Assembly (NCBI GenBank): GCA_030725745.1
Contig: JANRFH010000047.1
Span: 77,894-141,893 of the forward strand
Direction of reading: 5' to 3'
Length of the DNA stretch: 64,000 nucleotides
Source of the DNA: Akkermansiaceae bacterium
Lineage (GTDB): Bacteria; Verrucomicrobiota; Verrucomicrobiia; Verrucomicrobiales; Akkermansiaceae
Below the pieces are notes generated by a model. The model did not search any database. It had not been told where the DNA came from and saw only the letters and a program-made list of their open reading frames with translations. The position numbers and the translations under genes were made by a program. Of the stretch, positions 10,026 to 19,100 are shown piece after piece; within the stretch, counting starts at the first letter, position 1; each line of letters begins with the position of its first letter.

Positions 10026-10664
10026 CTAAACGCCTAGCAGGACATCTAGGAATTCTGGGGAGAGGAAATCCTGGCCGTGGATGATGTGGTCGAGGAGGGG
10101 GATGTCGGTGAGGGATTCTAGGATGCCTTTGTTGGTGATCATGGGGGTGTCCATTTCGTCTTCGAGTTGGTTGAGGACGATGCCGGCGCAGGTGAGGCCT
10201 TTGGCCTTGATGGCGGCTAGGGTGAGGAGGATGTGGTTGAGGGAGCCTAGGCGGTTTGCCGCGACGAGGATGACGGGGAGGTTGAGATCCTTTGCCAGAT
10301 CTGAGATGAAATATTTTTCTGTGATTGGGACTTCCCAGCCGCCTGCGCCTTCTACGAGCACGGATGAGTATTTCGCGGCGATGTCGTGGTAGGAGGAGAC
10401 GAGATCGGCGGGGTCGATGGATTTATTTTCTAGGAGGGCGGCGACGTGTGGGGCTACGGCGGAATTGAAATGGAGGGGATTGATTTCATCGATATTGAGG
10501 CCTCCGGAGGCGGCGGCGAGGGTGTGTCCGTCCTCGCGGTCGCCGCAGGAAATGGGTTTGAAGCCAACAGCGTATTTCCCCTCGGCGCGGAGGGTCTCGA
10601 TGATGAGTTTGGTGACGTAGGTCTTGCCGACCTCGGTATCAGTTCCTGTGATAAAGAAATTCAC
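10026..10664 (-). CDS. bioD: Dethiobiotin synthetase
   Basis: ATP-dependent ring closure of 7,8-diaminopelargonate with CO2, the penultimate step of biotin synthesis. The N-terminal P-loop GTDTEVGKTY (residues 7-16) is the BioD form. FKPISCG carries the substrate-binding Lys, and VEGAGGWEVPI matches the conserved magnesium and substrate loop. Length 212 is normal. It starts at ATG 10664 and is divergent from the zinc-ribbon/TPM gene, with about 107 bp between them for both promoters. No other biotin gene is nearby, so it is a stand-alone bioD here. Confidence 0.93.
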   Translation of the reverse strand: MNFFITGTDTEVGKTYVTKLIIETLRAEGKYAVGFKPISCGDREDGHTLAAASGGLNIDEINPLHFNSAVAPHVAALLENKSIDPADLVSSYHDIAAKYSSVLVEGAGGWEVPITEKYFISDLAKDLNLPVILVAANRLGSLNHILLTLAAIKAKGLTCAGIVLNQLEDEMDTPMITNKGILESLTDIPLLDHIIHGQDFLSPEFLDVLLGV

Positions 10665-10771
10665 TGCAGGGCAGGGAGCTTGCAGTGGGCTTGCGGGTCA
10701 AGTGTAGAAGGAGTCGGTGTTGCGTTTTCCCTTCGACGCTGGGCAGGTGATCTGTGTAGTCTGCGCCAGTG

Positions 10772-11335
10772 ATGCATTGCCCCTACTGCCAGACACCGAT
10801 ACGGCCGGATGCACCGGAGTGTCCTGCGTGCATGCTGACTTTTCCAAGGACTGCCTCGCTGGTGGGTGCTATGCCCAGGCTGGCACCTGTGGTGGCGGAT
10901 ACGACGGGGCAGCTGAAGGGAGCTGTAATCGGGAAGTTGAAACGGCAGATCACGCAGATGCAGCGGAGATATCCTCAGCTGGTGGTGCAGGTGGTGATGC
11001 ATCGTTTCCTCGCGGAGCATCCTTTTCAGATGCATGCGTTCTGGCTATTCAATGCGGGGGCGTTTGCCGGTGAGGCGAAGCGTGGGAGAAACAACCATGC
11101 CGTGATGGTGGTGGTGGATCCTTTCCGTATGGAATCGGCGATTGTGCCGGGCTATGGGCTGGAGGCGTTGCTGCAGCAAGAGGCGCTGGATCACCTGTTG
11201 GCAATGGCGGGGCCGGCGTTTGAATCGGCGAAGTGGGAGCTGGGTTTTACTGTTTTGCTTGAGGGGCTGGATCAGCTTTTGGAAACGGTGACTGTGCTGG
11301 ATGAGGCGGGGGAAAGCTCTGCAGGGGATTACTGA
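10772..11335 (+). CDS. Zinc-ribbon protein with TPM-like domain
   Basis: The first 20 residues hold a rubredoxin-like zinc ribbon (CPYCQTPI...CPACMLTF). The rest resembles the TPM/YgcG domain: KLKRQITQMQRRYPQLVVQV, the strand HAVMVVVDPFRMESAI, and GYGLEALLQQEALDHLL matching the GYGLE signature of that fold. It lacks a signal peptide and membrane span, unlike classical exported TPM proteins, so it is probably cytoplasmic. GTG 10769 lies one codon upstream of ATG 10772; I use the ATG. The next gene starts 6 bp after its stop. Function unknown. Confidence 0.7.
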   Translation: MHCPYCQTPIRPDAPECPACMLTFPRTASLVGAMPRLAPVVADTTGQLKGAVIGKLKRQITQMQRRYPQLVVQVVMHRFLAEHPFQMHAFWLFNAGAFAGEAKRGRNNHAVMVVVDPFRMESAIVPGYGLEALLQQEALDHLLAMAGPAFESAKWELGFTVLLEGLDQLLETVTVLDEAGESSAGDY

Positions 11336-11341
11336 AAGTAG

Positions 11342-11728
11342 ATGAGGTCGGGGATCAAGTTCGACTTTTTAGACATCTTGCTTCAAGTGGCAGGATCTAT
11401 CGTTGGAAGGATATTTTTGTATGCCGTTGTGGTTTTTGTTGGTGGGGCACTTGGTGGCTTAACAGGTGGCGGGTTTTCGCTTGGTGCGTTAGCCGCAGGA
11501 ATCGCGTCTCCAATCCTTCTTCCGTTCGCGATGATTTTTTCAACAGAGGGCTTTGTTATTGCGCCACTTTTGTTCCTTTTCCTGTTCGTCTACGCGAGAT
11601 TTGAGCTTTCGCTGTATTTTCTCTTAATCCCTTTATGCATGTCCTGGTATTTTTCCCATGTGTTTGTTTCCAGGACATACGAGGTGGATCCCATCGAGAA
11701 ACGCATCATGGAGAATGCCGATTCATGA
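11342..11728 (+). CDS. Hypothetical integral membrane protein
   Basis: 128 residues with three to four predicted membrane helices: about 10-45 (SIVGRIFLYAVVVFVGGALG, then a Gly-rich turn), 48-70 (GALAAGIASPILLPFAMIF) and a double span at 72-108 (APLLFLFLFVYARFELSLY, FLLIPLCMSW). It ends in a polar tail (DPIEKRIMENADS). No family is recognised. It starts 6 bp after the preceding TPM-like gene, so the two are probably one transcript. Codon use is less GC-rich than its neighbours, which hints at a different origin. Confidence 0.65.
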   Translation: MRSGIKFDFLDILLQVAGSIVGRIFLYAVVVFVGGALGGLTGGGFSLGALAAGIASPILLPFAMIFSTEGFVIAPLLFLFLFVYARFELSLYFLLIPLCMSWYFSHVFVSRTYEVDPIEKRIMENADS

Positions 11729-11758
11729 TCCTGCTCAAGTGTTAGTCGGCTACTGAAT

Positions 11759-12769
11759 TTAAGCGAAGGCGCGGAGGAACCCGACTTCTAGAGCTAGTGG
11801 CTCGGAAGCGTTGGTTTCGAGGGTCTGGCGGAGGCGTTCGAGGGCGTCGAGGCGTTTGCCGATCTGGAAGATGGATTCGGTGGCGGCGATTTTTTCCAAA
11901 TAGGGGGAGGATTCCGGGAAATCTAGGCCGCCGGAGCCGGTTTTGATGCGGATGAGATCGGCGAGCCAGGCGAGGATGACATCGAGGGATCGATTGCGTG
12001 CGTCGAGGTAGTCCGCCTCGGCGGCGGCTTTGTGGAAGTCCTCGCGTTCCTTGAGCCAGGTGCCGTCGGTGCCATCGCGGTAGGTGGCGATCTCCTCCTT
12101 GGTCGCGGCTTTTGCTGCGGCTTCGGCATCGGCTTTTTTAGCGGCGAGGAAGTCGGTGAAGACGGACTTCATGTGGAGGGCGGCGATGGGGGTGCCAAAG
12201 CCGCGCGAGGCAACATCGTTGAGGGCGGCGACGAGTTCATCGCCGCCATCGGTGGAGAGGGAGCGTCCACCGGTGAGTTTTACCTGCACGCAGCGGGAAA
12301 GGATGGTGGGGAGGAGTCGCTGGGGCTTGGTGGAAAGGAGGAGGAGGAGGGTGCCGTCGGGTGGTTCTTCGAGGGTTTTGAGGAAAGCGTTTTCCGCCTG
12401 CTCATTCATGCGGTCGGCATCGCAAATGACGCCGACCTTGGTTTCGCCTTTGGGGGCGGCGAGGCGGAGGGTGTGTTCGAGATCGCGGATCTCGGCGACG
12501 GAAATGCGGCGGCTCTTCGAGCGCGGGCGGATGATGCGCACCCAGCCACCTTCTTGGTCGTCGAGGGCTTTGGTTTCCTCGACAACGGGATCGCCGAAGA
12601 GATCGGTGCCGCCGCCATCTGCCGGGGCGTTGACCATGGAGATGAGGCGTGAGGCGAGTTCTTCCTTTCCGCTGCCCAGTGCGCCGGAGATCAGGAAGGC
12701 ATGGGCGAGGCGATTCCGGCCGTGGGCGGATTGGATGAGTTCGAAGGCTTTCTCGGCGGATTGGGACAC
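11759..12769 (-). CDS. holB: DNA polymerase III delta' subunit / clamp-loader AAA+ protein
   Basis: Clamp-loader component. N-terminal AAA+ fold: AHAFLISGALGSGKEELA is the P-loop region, CDADRMNEQAENAFLKTLEE is the Walker B region with the typical delta' sequence, and LLSTKPQRLLPTILSRC is the sensor-1/SRC motif. C-terminal helices follow. The Cys zinc module of gamma/tau is absent, fitting delta'. I place the start at GTG 12769 (VSQSAEKAFELIQ); TTG 12790 in the upstream TTGAAA repeat is the alternative. Length about 336 is normal. No tmk gene adjoins it, unlike in many bacteria. Confidence 0.85.
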   Translation of the reverse strand: MSQSAEKAFELIQSAHGRNRLAHAFLISGALGSGKEELASRLISMVNAPADGGGTDLFGDPVVEETKALDDQEGGWVRIIRPRSKSRRISVAEIRDLEHTLRLAAPKGETKVGVICDADRMNEQAENAFLKTLEEPPDGTLLLLLSTKPQRLLPTILSRCVQVKLTGGRSLSTDGGDELVAALNDVASRGFGTPIAALHMKSVFTDFLAAKKADAEAAAKAATKEEIATYRDGTDGTWLKEREDFHKAAAEADYLDARNRSLDVILAWLADLIRIKTGSGGLDFPESSPYLEKIAATESIFQIGKRLDALERLRQTLETNASEPLALEVGFLRAFA

Positions 12770-12781
12770 GCTTCGTAGGCT

Positions 12782-12811
12782 AACTTTCAACTCTCAACTT
12801 TCAACTCTCAA
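12782..12811 (-). repeat. TTGAAA-type 5' leader repeat, holB copy
   Basis: Sense strand reads TTGAGAGTTGAAAGTTGAGA followed by GTTGAAAGTT, four 7-8-bp units, starting 13 bp upstream of the GTG start. It also offers an in-frame TTG start. Confidence 0.65.
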
Positions 12812-12863
12812 TGAAGATGGGGGCGGGTTAGGGTGCCTAATTTAGGGAAAACGAAGATGGTTT

Positions 12864-13007
12864 AACCACGGATTTCACAGATTATCACGGATGAAGAACC
12901 AAGAATTCGTCCGAATGTGTTAGAATTGGAGGTATGAAATCCCCACCAGAATCTGAAAGATTGGCTTTCACTGCTCTTATCCGTGCCAATCCGTGAAATA
13001 TGTGGTC
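12864..13007. repeat. MITE-like inverted-pair repeat (AACCACGGATTTCAC ends)
   Basis: Left arm AACCACGGATTTCACAGAT and its ATCACGGATG continuation are matched in inverse orientation by the right arm (TTATCCGTGCCAATCCGTG, GAAATATGTGG). The 80-bp centre has no gene. The element fills most of the 270-bp gap between holB and the vWA gene. Related elements are at 27760-27862 (pair) and 19137-19170 (single arm). Confidence 0.7.
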
Positions 13008-13063
13008 AAAATCTCTTCATATACCCCAGACTTCTCCCTAGTGTAGGCACCCTGGAGAGCGGG

Positions 13064-15118
13064 TCAACGTTCCGGGGCTGGGGTGATGACTTCGGCTTTT
13101 CCGGGGGAAGGTGGGACGATCCTTGGTCGGGGAGTATCGGAGGTTTTGTCGCCGTTGAGTTTGTTCACCAGCTCGATGAATTCCGCGCGGTCTTCGGTGA
13201 TGTCGTTGGCGAGGCCGGGCTTGGCGAGGGCGATGACTTTCTCCCATCCGAAATCGGCGACTTCCTCCATGCCGCGGATTTTCATGCCCATCAAGGCGGC
13301 GGCGGTGGCGAATTGGAAGTCGGTGTCTGTCCGATCCACCGGGGCGGGGTTTCCGGTGAGGGGGAATTCGATGAGACCGCTCTGCTCGCCTTCCGGGTGC
13401 TTGTGACGGAGCCGCACGGTCAGCCAATCCTGAGAGTTCGCGGGCTTTTCTTCGGATTGGTATTTCGACTTGTTCTCGTTGTCCTCAGCTACGGGAGGGG
13501 CGATTTCGTAGAAGGCGGTGACGGTGTGGCCTGCTCCGATGTCGCCGGCATCGACTGCGTCATTGTTGAAATCCTCGTTTTTCAGGACGCGGTTGGAGTA
13601 GCCGATCAGGCGGTAGCTGCCGACCTTGGCGGGGTTGAAATCGACCTGGATTTTGACGTCCTTCGCGATTGTGACGAGGGTTCCTGTTAGGTTCTGGAGG
13701 AAGACCTTGTGACCTTCGCGTTCGGAGCCGATGTAGAAATAGTTGCCGTTTCCATCGCGGGTGATGGCATCCATCATGGAGTCGTTGAGATTTCCCGAGC
13801 CGAAGCCGACGACGGTGAGATAGACCCCGTTTTTGGCGCGGGATTTGACGAGTTCGACAAGTGATTCCTGGCCGGTGATACCGACGTTGAAATCGCCGTC
13901 GGTGGCTAGGATAACGCGATTTACGCCGCCTTCGATCTTTTGTTCCATCGCGAGCTGGTAGGCGCGGTTGATGCCTGCGCCGCCGTTGGTGGAGCCTCCG
14001 GCTTCGAGTTTGGAGAGGGTTTGGATGACCGTGGCGCGGCCTTCTTCATCGAGTCGGGTGGAGGGGAGGGCGACACCTTCCGAGCCTGCATAGACGACGA
14101 TGGCGACACTGTCCCGCTCATCGAGCTGACCCACGAGCGTTTGCATCGACTGCTTGAGCAGTGGCAGCTTGTCGGAGCTTTGCATGGAGCCGGAGACATC
14201 GATGAGGAAGACGAGATTCGAGGCGGGGCGCGTTTTGGCTTCGATTTCGCGGCCTTTGATGAAGATGCGGACGAGCTGGTGATCGGGTGCCCACGGGCAC
14301 ATGGCCAGGTCTGCGCCGACGGCGAAGGGGCCGTCGCCTTTCGGTGCATCGTAGTTGTAGTTGAAGGCGTTGATGAATTCTTCGATGCGCACGGCATCCC
14401 TCGGGATATCCCGTCCCTCGCGGATCATGCGGCGGACGTTGGCGTAGGAGGCAGTATCGACATCGATGGAGAAGGTGGAAAGCGGCTCGCGGTCGGGGGA
14501 TTTCCATGGTTGGTCGATGAAGGTGCCGTAGCGGTCGTTGGATTGTTTGTCGGCAGGGCGATCAGGCAACGGGGCAAAACCACCACCACCCTGACCCTCA
14601 CGATCCGAGTCGCCCCATCCACGACCAAAGTCATCAGAGCTACCAAAGTCTAGATCCGAGTTGGTAACATCACCCAAGGCAGCAACCTCAGTTGGCAATG
14701 ACAGAGTCCGAGGTTCTTCATCGCCTCCGAAGACGATGTCTTTTGTTCGAGCGATCTGCGTGAGCACCTTTCGTTTTTCTTCAACGATGTCCTCCTGCTC
14801 CCGGACTGATATTTTAAGTGCTTCAATGTCGACGTCTGGCGTGAGTTTCCTGCTTTCTTGGTAGGCGAGATAGTCAGCTTGGGTATGCAGATTCTGGAGG
14901 TGGTGGAAAGCTAAAGTCCCGGCAGCAAGTCCGAAACACGCGGCGATGGCGATGCGGGTGTAGTTTCTGCGGACGGGGAGTTTTTTGGGGATCGCTGGCC
15001 GGGCATCGATCGCTTGTTCGACCTGTTGGAGAAATACCTCGTCGTGGCCGTGGGCTTGCTCGCGGAGTAGCTCGTCGATGAGGCGGTCTTCGGGTGGGTT
15101 TGGAAGTTCTGGGTTCAT
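13064..15118 (-). CDS. Membrane-anchored von Willebrand factor type A domain protein (YfbK-like)
   Basis: 684 residues. Residues 1-50 are a cytoplasmic helical segment resembling anti-sigma N-termini, then a membrane span (YTRIAIAACFGLAAGTLAF, about 53-71), a coiled coil and a Gly-rich linker. The extracytoplasmic part carries the vWA N-terminal domain (STFSIDVDTASYANVRRMI), a vWA domain with an intact MIDAS (FLIDVSGSMQSS, then GSTNGG and ATDGDFNVG), and a C-terminal DUF3520-type region (YSNRVLKNEDFNND). The gene starts 20 bp after the ECF sigma factor and is probably co-transcribed. The pairing and the N-terminus suggest it restrains the sigma factor and senses something outside, but that is inference. 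Confidence 0.87.
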   Translation of the reverse strand: MNPELPNPPEDRLIDELLREQAHGHDEVFLQQVEQAIDARPAIPKKLPVRRNYTRIAIAACFGLAAGTLAFHHLQNLHTQADYLAYQESRKLTPDVDIEALKISVREQEDIVEEKRKVLTQIARTKDIVFGGDEEPRTLSLPTEVAALGDVTNSDLDFGSSDDFGRGWGDSDREGQGGGGFAPLPDRPADKQSNDRYGTFIDQPWKSPDREPLSTFSIDVDTASYANVRRMIREGRDIPRDAVRIEEFINAFNYNYDAPKGDGPFAVGADLAMCPWAPDHQLVRIFIKGREIEAKTRPASNLVFLIDVSGSMQSSDKLPLLKQSMQTLVGQLDERDSVAIVVYAGSEGVALPSTRLDEEGRATVIQTLSKLEAGGSTNGGAGINRAYQLAMEQKIEGGVNRVILATDGDFNVGITGQESLVELVKSRAKNGVYLTVVGFGSGNLNDSMMDAITRDGNGNYFYIGSEREGHKVFLQNLTGTLVTIAKDVKIQVDFNPAKVGSYRLIGYSNRVLKNEDFNNDAVDAGDIGAGHTVTAFYEIAPPVAEDNENKSKYQSEEKPANSQDWLTVRLRHKHPEGEQSGLIEFPLTGNPAPVDRTDTDFQFATAAALMGMKIRGMEEVADFGWEKVIALAKPGLANDITEDRAEFIELVNKLNGDKTSDTPRPRIVPPSPGKAEVITPAPER

Positions 15119-15138
15119 GGAGAAAAATGAGTTGGAGG

Positions 15139-15675
15139 TTAGTTGCTGGATTCGAGGCAGAGGCGGAGCGCTGTGCGGGCTCGTTCAAGGCGTTTGCGCA
15201 GGGTGGCGGGTGGGATACCGAGGCTGGAGGCGGCTTGATCGCCATCGCTGTCTTCATCGTAATAGGCGTGAACGGCGAGGGAGAGGGTTTCGGGGAGTTT
15301 TGAGCGGCAGTCGGCCAGTCTATCGAGCAGGCCGGCTTCGCCATCGCTGGCACTCCAGGTGCGGACAGCTTCTTCCAGCCTGACGAGTTCGGGATCGTCG
15401 AAAGGCACCTCGCGGCGATGTTTCCGGCAGTCCTCCCGCCATTTGTTGCGGACGATTCCGCGCAGCCATGAGCCGAAGTCGCGGGTGACATCGAAGCGGG
15501 CGATGGCTTGCCAAGCGGCGACGAAGGCATCCTGGACAAGCTCGCGTGCCCGGCCGGGGTGACCGGTGAGAACCCGGGCGTAGGCGAGAAGCGGTTGGTG
15601 GTGATCGCGGATCAGTTCGGAGAATCGGGTGCGGTCCATATCGGGTGGCGGATAGGCAATGGCTAAGGATTTCAT
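15139..15675 (-). CDS. ECF-type RNA polymerase sigma factor
   Basis: 178 residues with sigma region 2 (LLAYARVLTGHPGRARELVQD and FVAAWQAIARFDVTRDFGSW, then LRGIVRNKWREDCRK) and region 4 (LPETLSLAVHAYYDEDSDGD, QAASSLGIPPATLRKRLERA with the recognition helix). ATG 15675 has a GGTGA about 7 bases upstream; ATG 15639 is an internal alternative nearer the domain. It precedes the membrane vWA gene by 20 bp, the arrangement of a sigma factor with its membrane regulator. Its promoter targets cannot be read from here. Confidence 0.88.
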   Translation of the reverse strand: MKSLAIAYPPPDMDRTRFSELIRDHHQPLLAYARVLTGHPGRARELVQDAFVAAWQAIARFDVTRDFGSWLRGIVRNKWREDCRKHRREVPFDDPELVRLEEAVRTWSASDGEAGLLDRLADCRSKLPETLSLAVHAYYDEDSDGDQAASSLGIPPATLRKRLERARTALRLCLESSN

Positions 15676-16060
15676 GGCGTTTCACCAGTTATTGATCCTC
15701 AACGTCCCATTTGTGACATCGATTTGGATTTTTTCCGATAAAATGCCCAGCGATGACTACAGACGAAGCGAATTTTCGTCGGGAATCATGTTGCAGTGCT
15801 GGACTGACGCGGAGGGGAGATTCGAATGGCACGCGGGATTCAGCCCGATTCAATTGAAAATGTTAGCTTACGGGGACTGACCCCATTTAAAACGGGGACT
15901 GACCCCATTTAAAATGAATCCAAGGGCTTGGAAGAAATGTTAAAATGCAACACCTGACCCCATTTATTTTCTAGGGCGGATTGAAGCGGCTAGCGCAGTC
16001 GGCAGGGTAGGAAGTAGGCCAGGAGCGATCTACACTTTCGGCTCAATCGCCAATCCGAAC
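15676..16060. other. Intergenic region without a supported gene
   Basis: The 385 bp between the ECF sigma factor and the SNF2 gene contain the ACTGACCCCATTT repeats (15869-15970). A 73-codon frame (15659-15880, plus) has no recognisable feature and ends in the first repeat; I do not call it. No tRNA or clear terminator is seen. Confidence 0.5.
15869..15970. repeat. GGGGACTGACCCCATTTAAA repeat
   Basis: Two direct tandem units (15870-15891 and 15892-15913) and a third degenerate unit (CACCTGACCCCATTTATTTT, 15951-15970). GGGGACTGACCCC is itself a small palindrome. Such sequences often mark ends of small transposons, but no transposase is adjacent. Confidence 0.6.
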
Positions 16061-19000
16061 CTATTCGAGGAGCTTGCGTAGCTCTGACTCCGACCAAGCT
16101 GGGGCATCGGTTGGAGTTGCGGATTCGTCCAGGGAGTCCGCCAACGCTTTTTTGGAGGACTGGAGGCGGGTGACTTTTTCTTCTACGGTGTTTCTCGTAA
16201 GTAGGCGGAAGACGGTGACGGGTTTTGTCTGGCCGATGCGGTGGGCGCGGTCGGTGGCTTGGGCTTCGGCGGCGGGGTTCCACCATGGGTCGAAGTGGAC
16301 GACGATGTCGGCGGCGGTGAGGTTGAGGCCGTAGCCGCCGGCTTTGAGGGAGATGAGGAAAAGGGGTGAGCCGTCGGGGGATTGGAAGCGATCGACGAGG
16401 GACTGGCGGTCGCGGGTGGAGCCATCGAGGCGGAGGGAGGGGATGCCGACGGCGGTGAGGGCGGATTCGATTTCGAGGAGTTGCTTGGCGAACTGTGAGA
16501 AGACGAGGATGCGGCTGCCGGAGGCGATGGCGTTTTCGGTGATTTCGAGGAGGCGTTCGAGTTTCGCGGAGCGGCGTGGGATGGGGAGGGTGGCGAGTTT
16601 TTCGGAGCCGAGGAGGGCGAGGTCGCCGCAGGTCTGGCGGAGGCGGAGGAGGGTGGTGAGGGTCTGCATGCGGGCGGCGGCTTTTTGGCCGGAGGCGCGG
16701 ATGTCTTCGATTTTGCGGAGGCCTTCTTTCTGGAGTTCGCGGTAGGTGGTGAGCTGGTCTTTGGAGAGGGTGCAGTATTCGTCGATGTGGATCTTGGAGG
16801 GGAGCTCGGGGGCGACTTCGGATTTGGTGCGGCGGAGGGTGAAGGGGGAGGTTTTGAGGCGTAGGAGGGTGGAGGTGCGGGGGGAGGTTTCGGGGTCTTT
16901 GAGGGGGATTTCGTAGCGATCCTGGAAATCCTTTTTGGTGCCGAGCCAGCCGGGCTGGATGAAGCGGAAGATGGACCAGAGGTCGCGGGCGGAGTTTTCC
17001 ACGGGGGTGCCGGTGAGGGCGATGCGGCGGGTGGCGTTGAGGCGGGCGACGGCTTTTGAGTGGTCGGTATCGGGGTTGCGGATGAGGGAGGCCTCGTCGA
17101 TGACGGCGATGGAGTATTCTTGGCGGAGGTGGTAGGCGAGGTCGCGGGCGAGGGTGGCGTAGGTGGTGAGGACGACGTCGGTGGGGCGGATTTGCTCGCG
17201 GAGGGCGTCGCGCTTGGCACCGTGGAGGGTGATGATGCGTCGGTCTGGGGCGAAGCGGTTGAATTCTGCGCGCCAGTTTCCTAGGAGGGAGGTGGTGACG
17301 ACGATGAGGGCGGGGCGGGGCTCTGTGGAGGATTGTGAATAACTTGCGAAGAAGTGCTCGATGCAGGCGATGGTCTGGATGGTCTTGCCGAGACCCATGT
17401 CATCGGCGAGGAGTGCTCCTTGGAATTTATCGAGGCGATCCACGAGCCATGAGAAGCCTTTGGCTTGGTAGGGGCGGAGAGTAGCTTCGATTTCCGGGAT
17501 GTGAATAAGTTGTGGAAATGTGGATTTCTCCTCGGGATTTACTGAGTTTCTGAGGTTTGATGCAATTTCACGGATGACTTCTGCGGAGGCTTTTGAGGCG
17601 GTGTAGGAGCCGGATTGTTGTTCGAGTTCGAGGTCTTCGAAGAGAGGGTCGATGAGGTTGTGGATGTCCTTGGAGATGATGAGCTGTTTGTCCCGGTGTT
17701 TGTAGGATGTGGCGGCTCCTGAGCGGAGGAGGCGGCGGATCTCTGCGGCAGGGATGTCGGTGCCGTTGTTGGATCGGTATGAGAGGTTGAAATTCAGTGA
17801 GTTATGGCTGGAATCGAGGATCTCGATGTGGGGGGAGATGAAGACGTAGGAGGAGGCGAGTTTTTCTAGGGCGGGGGAGAGGGTGGTCTTCCAGGATTTT
17901 GGGAGGTGGGGGAGGGTTTGGGTGAGAAAATGCTGGATTTGCTCGGGGGTTGTAAGTCCCAGAGAGCCGTTAGAAAGCGGCTTGAAAAGCCGCGCTCCAT
18001 GGTGGAGAGCTTCGGTCTCGGCGGTGGGGTTTTTGGTGAGGATTCGGTGGTTTTCGAGGCTGGGGAGGGCTTGTGAATAACTTGTGGAAAGGGTGGCGGT
18101 GAGCTGTCTTTCCGAGCCGGTGAGGGTGAGTTCGATCTCCGGGGTGGCGGGGATGAACTGGAGGGATTCGAACCATTCGGAGGCGGAGAAATCGAGGTGG
18201 GACTGGAGGGAGTCGAGGTGGGTGAGGAAGGCTGCGAGGGGGAGGCGGCAGGGTTTACCAGCGGCGAGGAGGGCGAGGGTGGGGGCGATGGCTGCTGGGG
18301 GTGGGGTGGAGCCGATTTTAGCGAGGGAATTGGGGGAGATTTTCCATGAAGAACTGTCGATGGAAGCGGTTGTTTCAGCGGAGGGAGTGAGGCGGATGTA
18401 TTCGCCTGTGAGTGAGCAATCTGCGAGGTGGAGCTGTGCTCCGGTTTCGATAGAGAGGGGGGCGTCGGAGGTGGTTATGGAAGGGTGGGCTTCGAGGAGG
18501 GTGAGGAAAGTGGGGAGGGTTTGGGGATTGAGGGCGAGCTGGATGGGAGGGGGGGAAGTTACTTTTTGAGAGAGCAGCCAGGCGGTGATCCGTGAGTCGG
18601 CGGGGGTGGATGGAGAGTCGCTGCTAATTAGGGAGATGGCGGCGTGGCCTCGCGTGAGGGATTTTTGCCAATCGCCTTGGAAGCGGATGGCCCAGGAGAT
18701 TTCCGGGATGGGGTTTTGGGCGGGCTTCGTGGTGGTTACCTGATGCGCAGGAGCTCGTGTAGTTTTCTCGGGAGATTTTGTTGGCTGGGGATTGATGAGG
18801 TGGAGGCCGGCGGCGATGGCGTGGGGGCAGAATCTGCCTTCACGCTGATTGGCGGGGCAGGGGCAGGTGGCATCGAGCCATGTGGCGGTGCGTGCGGTGA
18901 CTGTGGGGCGGAAGACGCGCTTGCCGGATTTGACGGAGCCCTTCCAGCCATCGCGGGTTTTCTCTGAGTCGATGACGGCACCTATGTTTAGGAGGCCTTG

Positions 19001-19063
19001 GGCTTCCTTGAAGTCCTGCCATGTGGCGGCTTTGCGGATGGCGGCTTCGTCGAAGGTGGGCAT
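16061..19063 (-). CDS. SWIM zinc-finger SNF2-family DEAD/DEAH-like helicase
   Basis: 1000 residues. A SWIM zinc finger lies near the N-terminus (CPCPAN...FCPHAIAAGLHL, about residues 68-90), followed by a long helicase-associated region. The SNF2 ATPase core has motif I LLADDMGLGKTIQTIA, motif II VIDEASLIRN (DEAS rather than DEAH/DEAQ) and motif III ALTGTPVENSARDLW. The C-terminal helicase half has LVFSQFAKQLLEIE, SLKAGGYGLNLTAADIV and DRAHRIGQTKPVTV. These enzymes translocate on duplex DNA and remodel protein-DNA complexes; the bacterial role is unsettled. An in-frame REP-like palindrome (17965-18002) lies in the middle region, which is poorly conserved. Divergent from the epimerase gene. 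Confidence 0.92.
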   Translation of the reverse strand: MPTFDEAAIRKAATWQDFKEAQGLLNIGAVIDSEKTRDGWKGSVKSGKRVFRPTVTARTATWLDATCPCPANQREGRFCPHAIAAGLHLINPQPTKSPEKTTRAPAHQVTTTKPAQNPIPEISWAIRFQGDWQKSLTRGHAAISLISSDSPSTPADSRITAWLLSQKVTSPPPIQLALNPQTLPTFLTLLEAHPSITTSDAPLSIETGAQLHLADCSLTGEYIRLTPSAETTASIDSSSWKISPNSLAKIGSTPPPAAIAPTLALLAAGKPCRLPLAAFLTHLDSLQSHLDFSASEWFESLQFIPATPEIELTLTGSERQLTATLSTSYSQALPSLENHRILTKNPTAETEALHHGARLFKPLSNGSLGLTTPEQIQHFLTQTLPHLPKSWKTTLSPALEKLASSYVFISPHIEILDSSHNSLNFNLSYRSNNGTDIPAAEIRRLLRSGAATSYKHRDKQLIISKDIHNLIDPLFEDLELEQQSGSYTASKASAEVIREIASNLRNSVNPEEKSTFPQLIHIPEIEATLRPYQAKGFSWLVDRLDKFQGALLADDMGLGKTIQTIACIEHFFASYSQSSTEPRPALIVVTTSLLGNWRAEFNRFAPDRRIITLHGAKRDALREQIRPTDVVLTTYATLARDLAYHLRQEYSIAVIDEASLIRNPDTDHSKAVARLNATRRIALTGTPVENSARDLWSIFRFIQPGWLGTKKDFQDRYEIPLKDPETSPRTSTLLRLKTSPFTLRRTKSEVAPELPSKIHIDEYCTLSKDQLTTYRELQKEGLRKIEDIRASGQKAAARMQTLTTLLRLRQTCGDLALLGSEKLATLPIPRRSAKLERLLEITENAIASGSRILVFSQFAKQLLEIESALTAVGIPSLRLDGSTRDRQSLVDRFQSPDGSPLFLISLKAGGYGLNLTAADIVVHFDPWWNPAAEAQATDRAHRIGQTKPVTVFRLLTRNTVEEKVTRLQSSKKALADSLDESATPTDAPAWSESELRKLLE
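17965..18002. repeat. REP-like palindrome inside the SNF2 coding sequence
   Basis: GCGGCTTGAAAAGCCGC (perfect 7-bp arms, 3-base loop) followed by GCTCCATGG, similar to the CGCTCCGTGG of the REP elements at 4152 and 23343. Translated in frame as part of GARLFKPLSNG. Confidence 0.65.
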
Positions 19064-19100
19064 GGGCGGGGGGAGGGTATGTAATGGTGGGGAGTTTGCT

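Noticed and set aside
15659-15880. 73-codon plus-strand gene
   Set aside because: It overlaps the ECF sigma factor start, resembles nothing and ends in the ACTGACCCC repeat.
18150-18190. tRNA-like T-arm (GGTTCGAATCC on the minus strand)
   Set aside because: It lies in the SNF2 gene and encodes WFES in frame; no acceptor, D-arm or anticodon can be matched around it.
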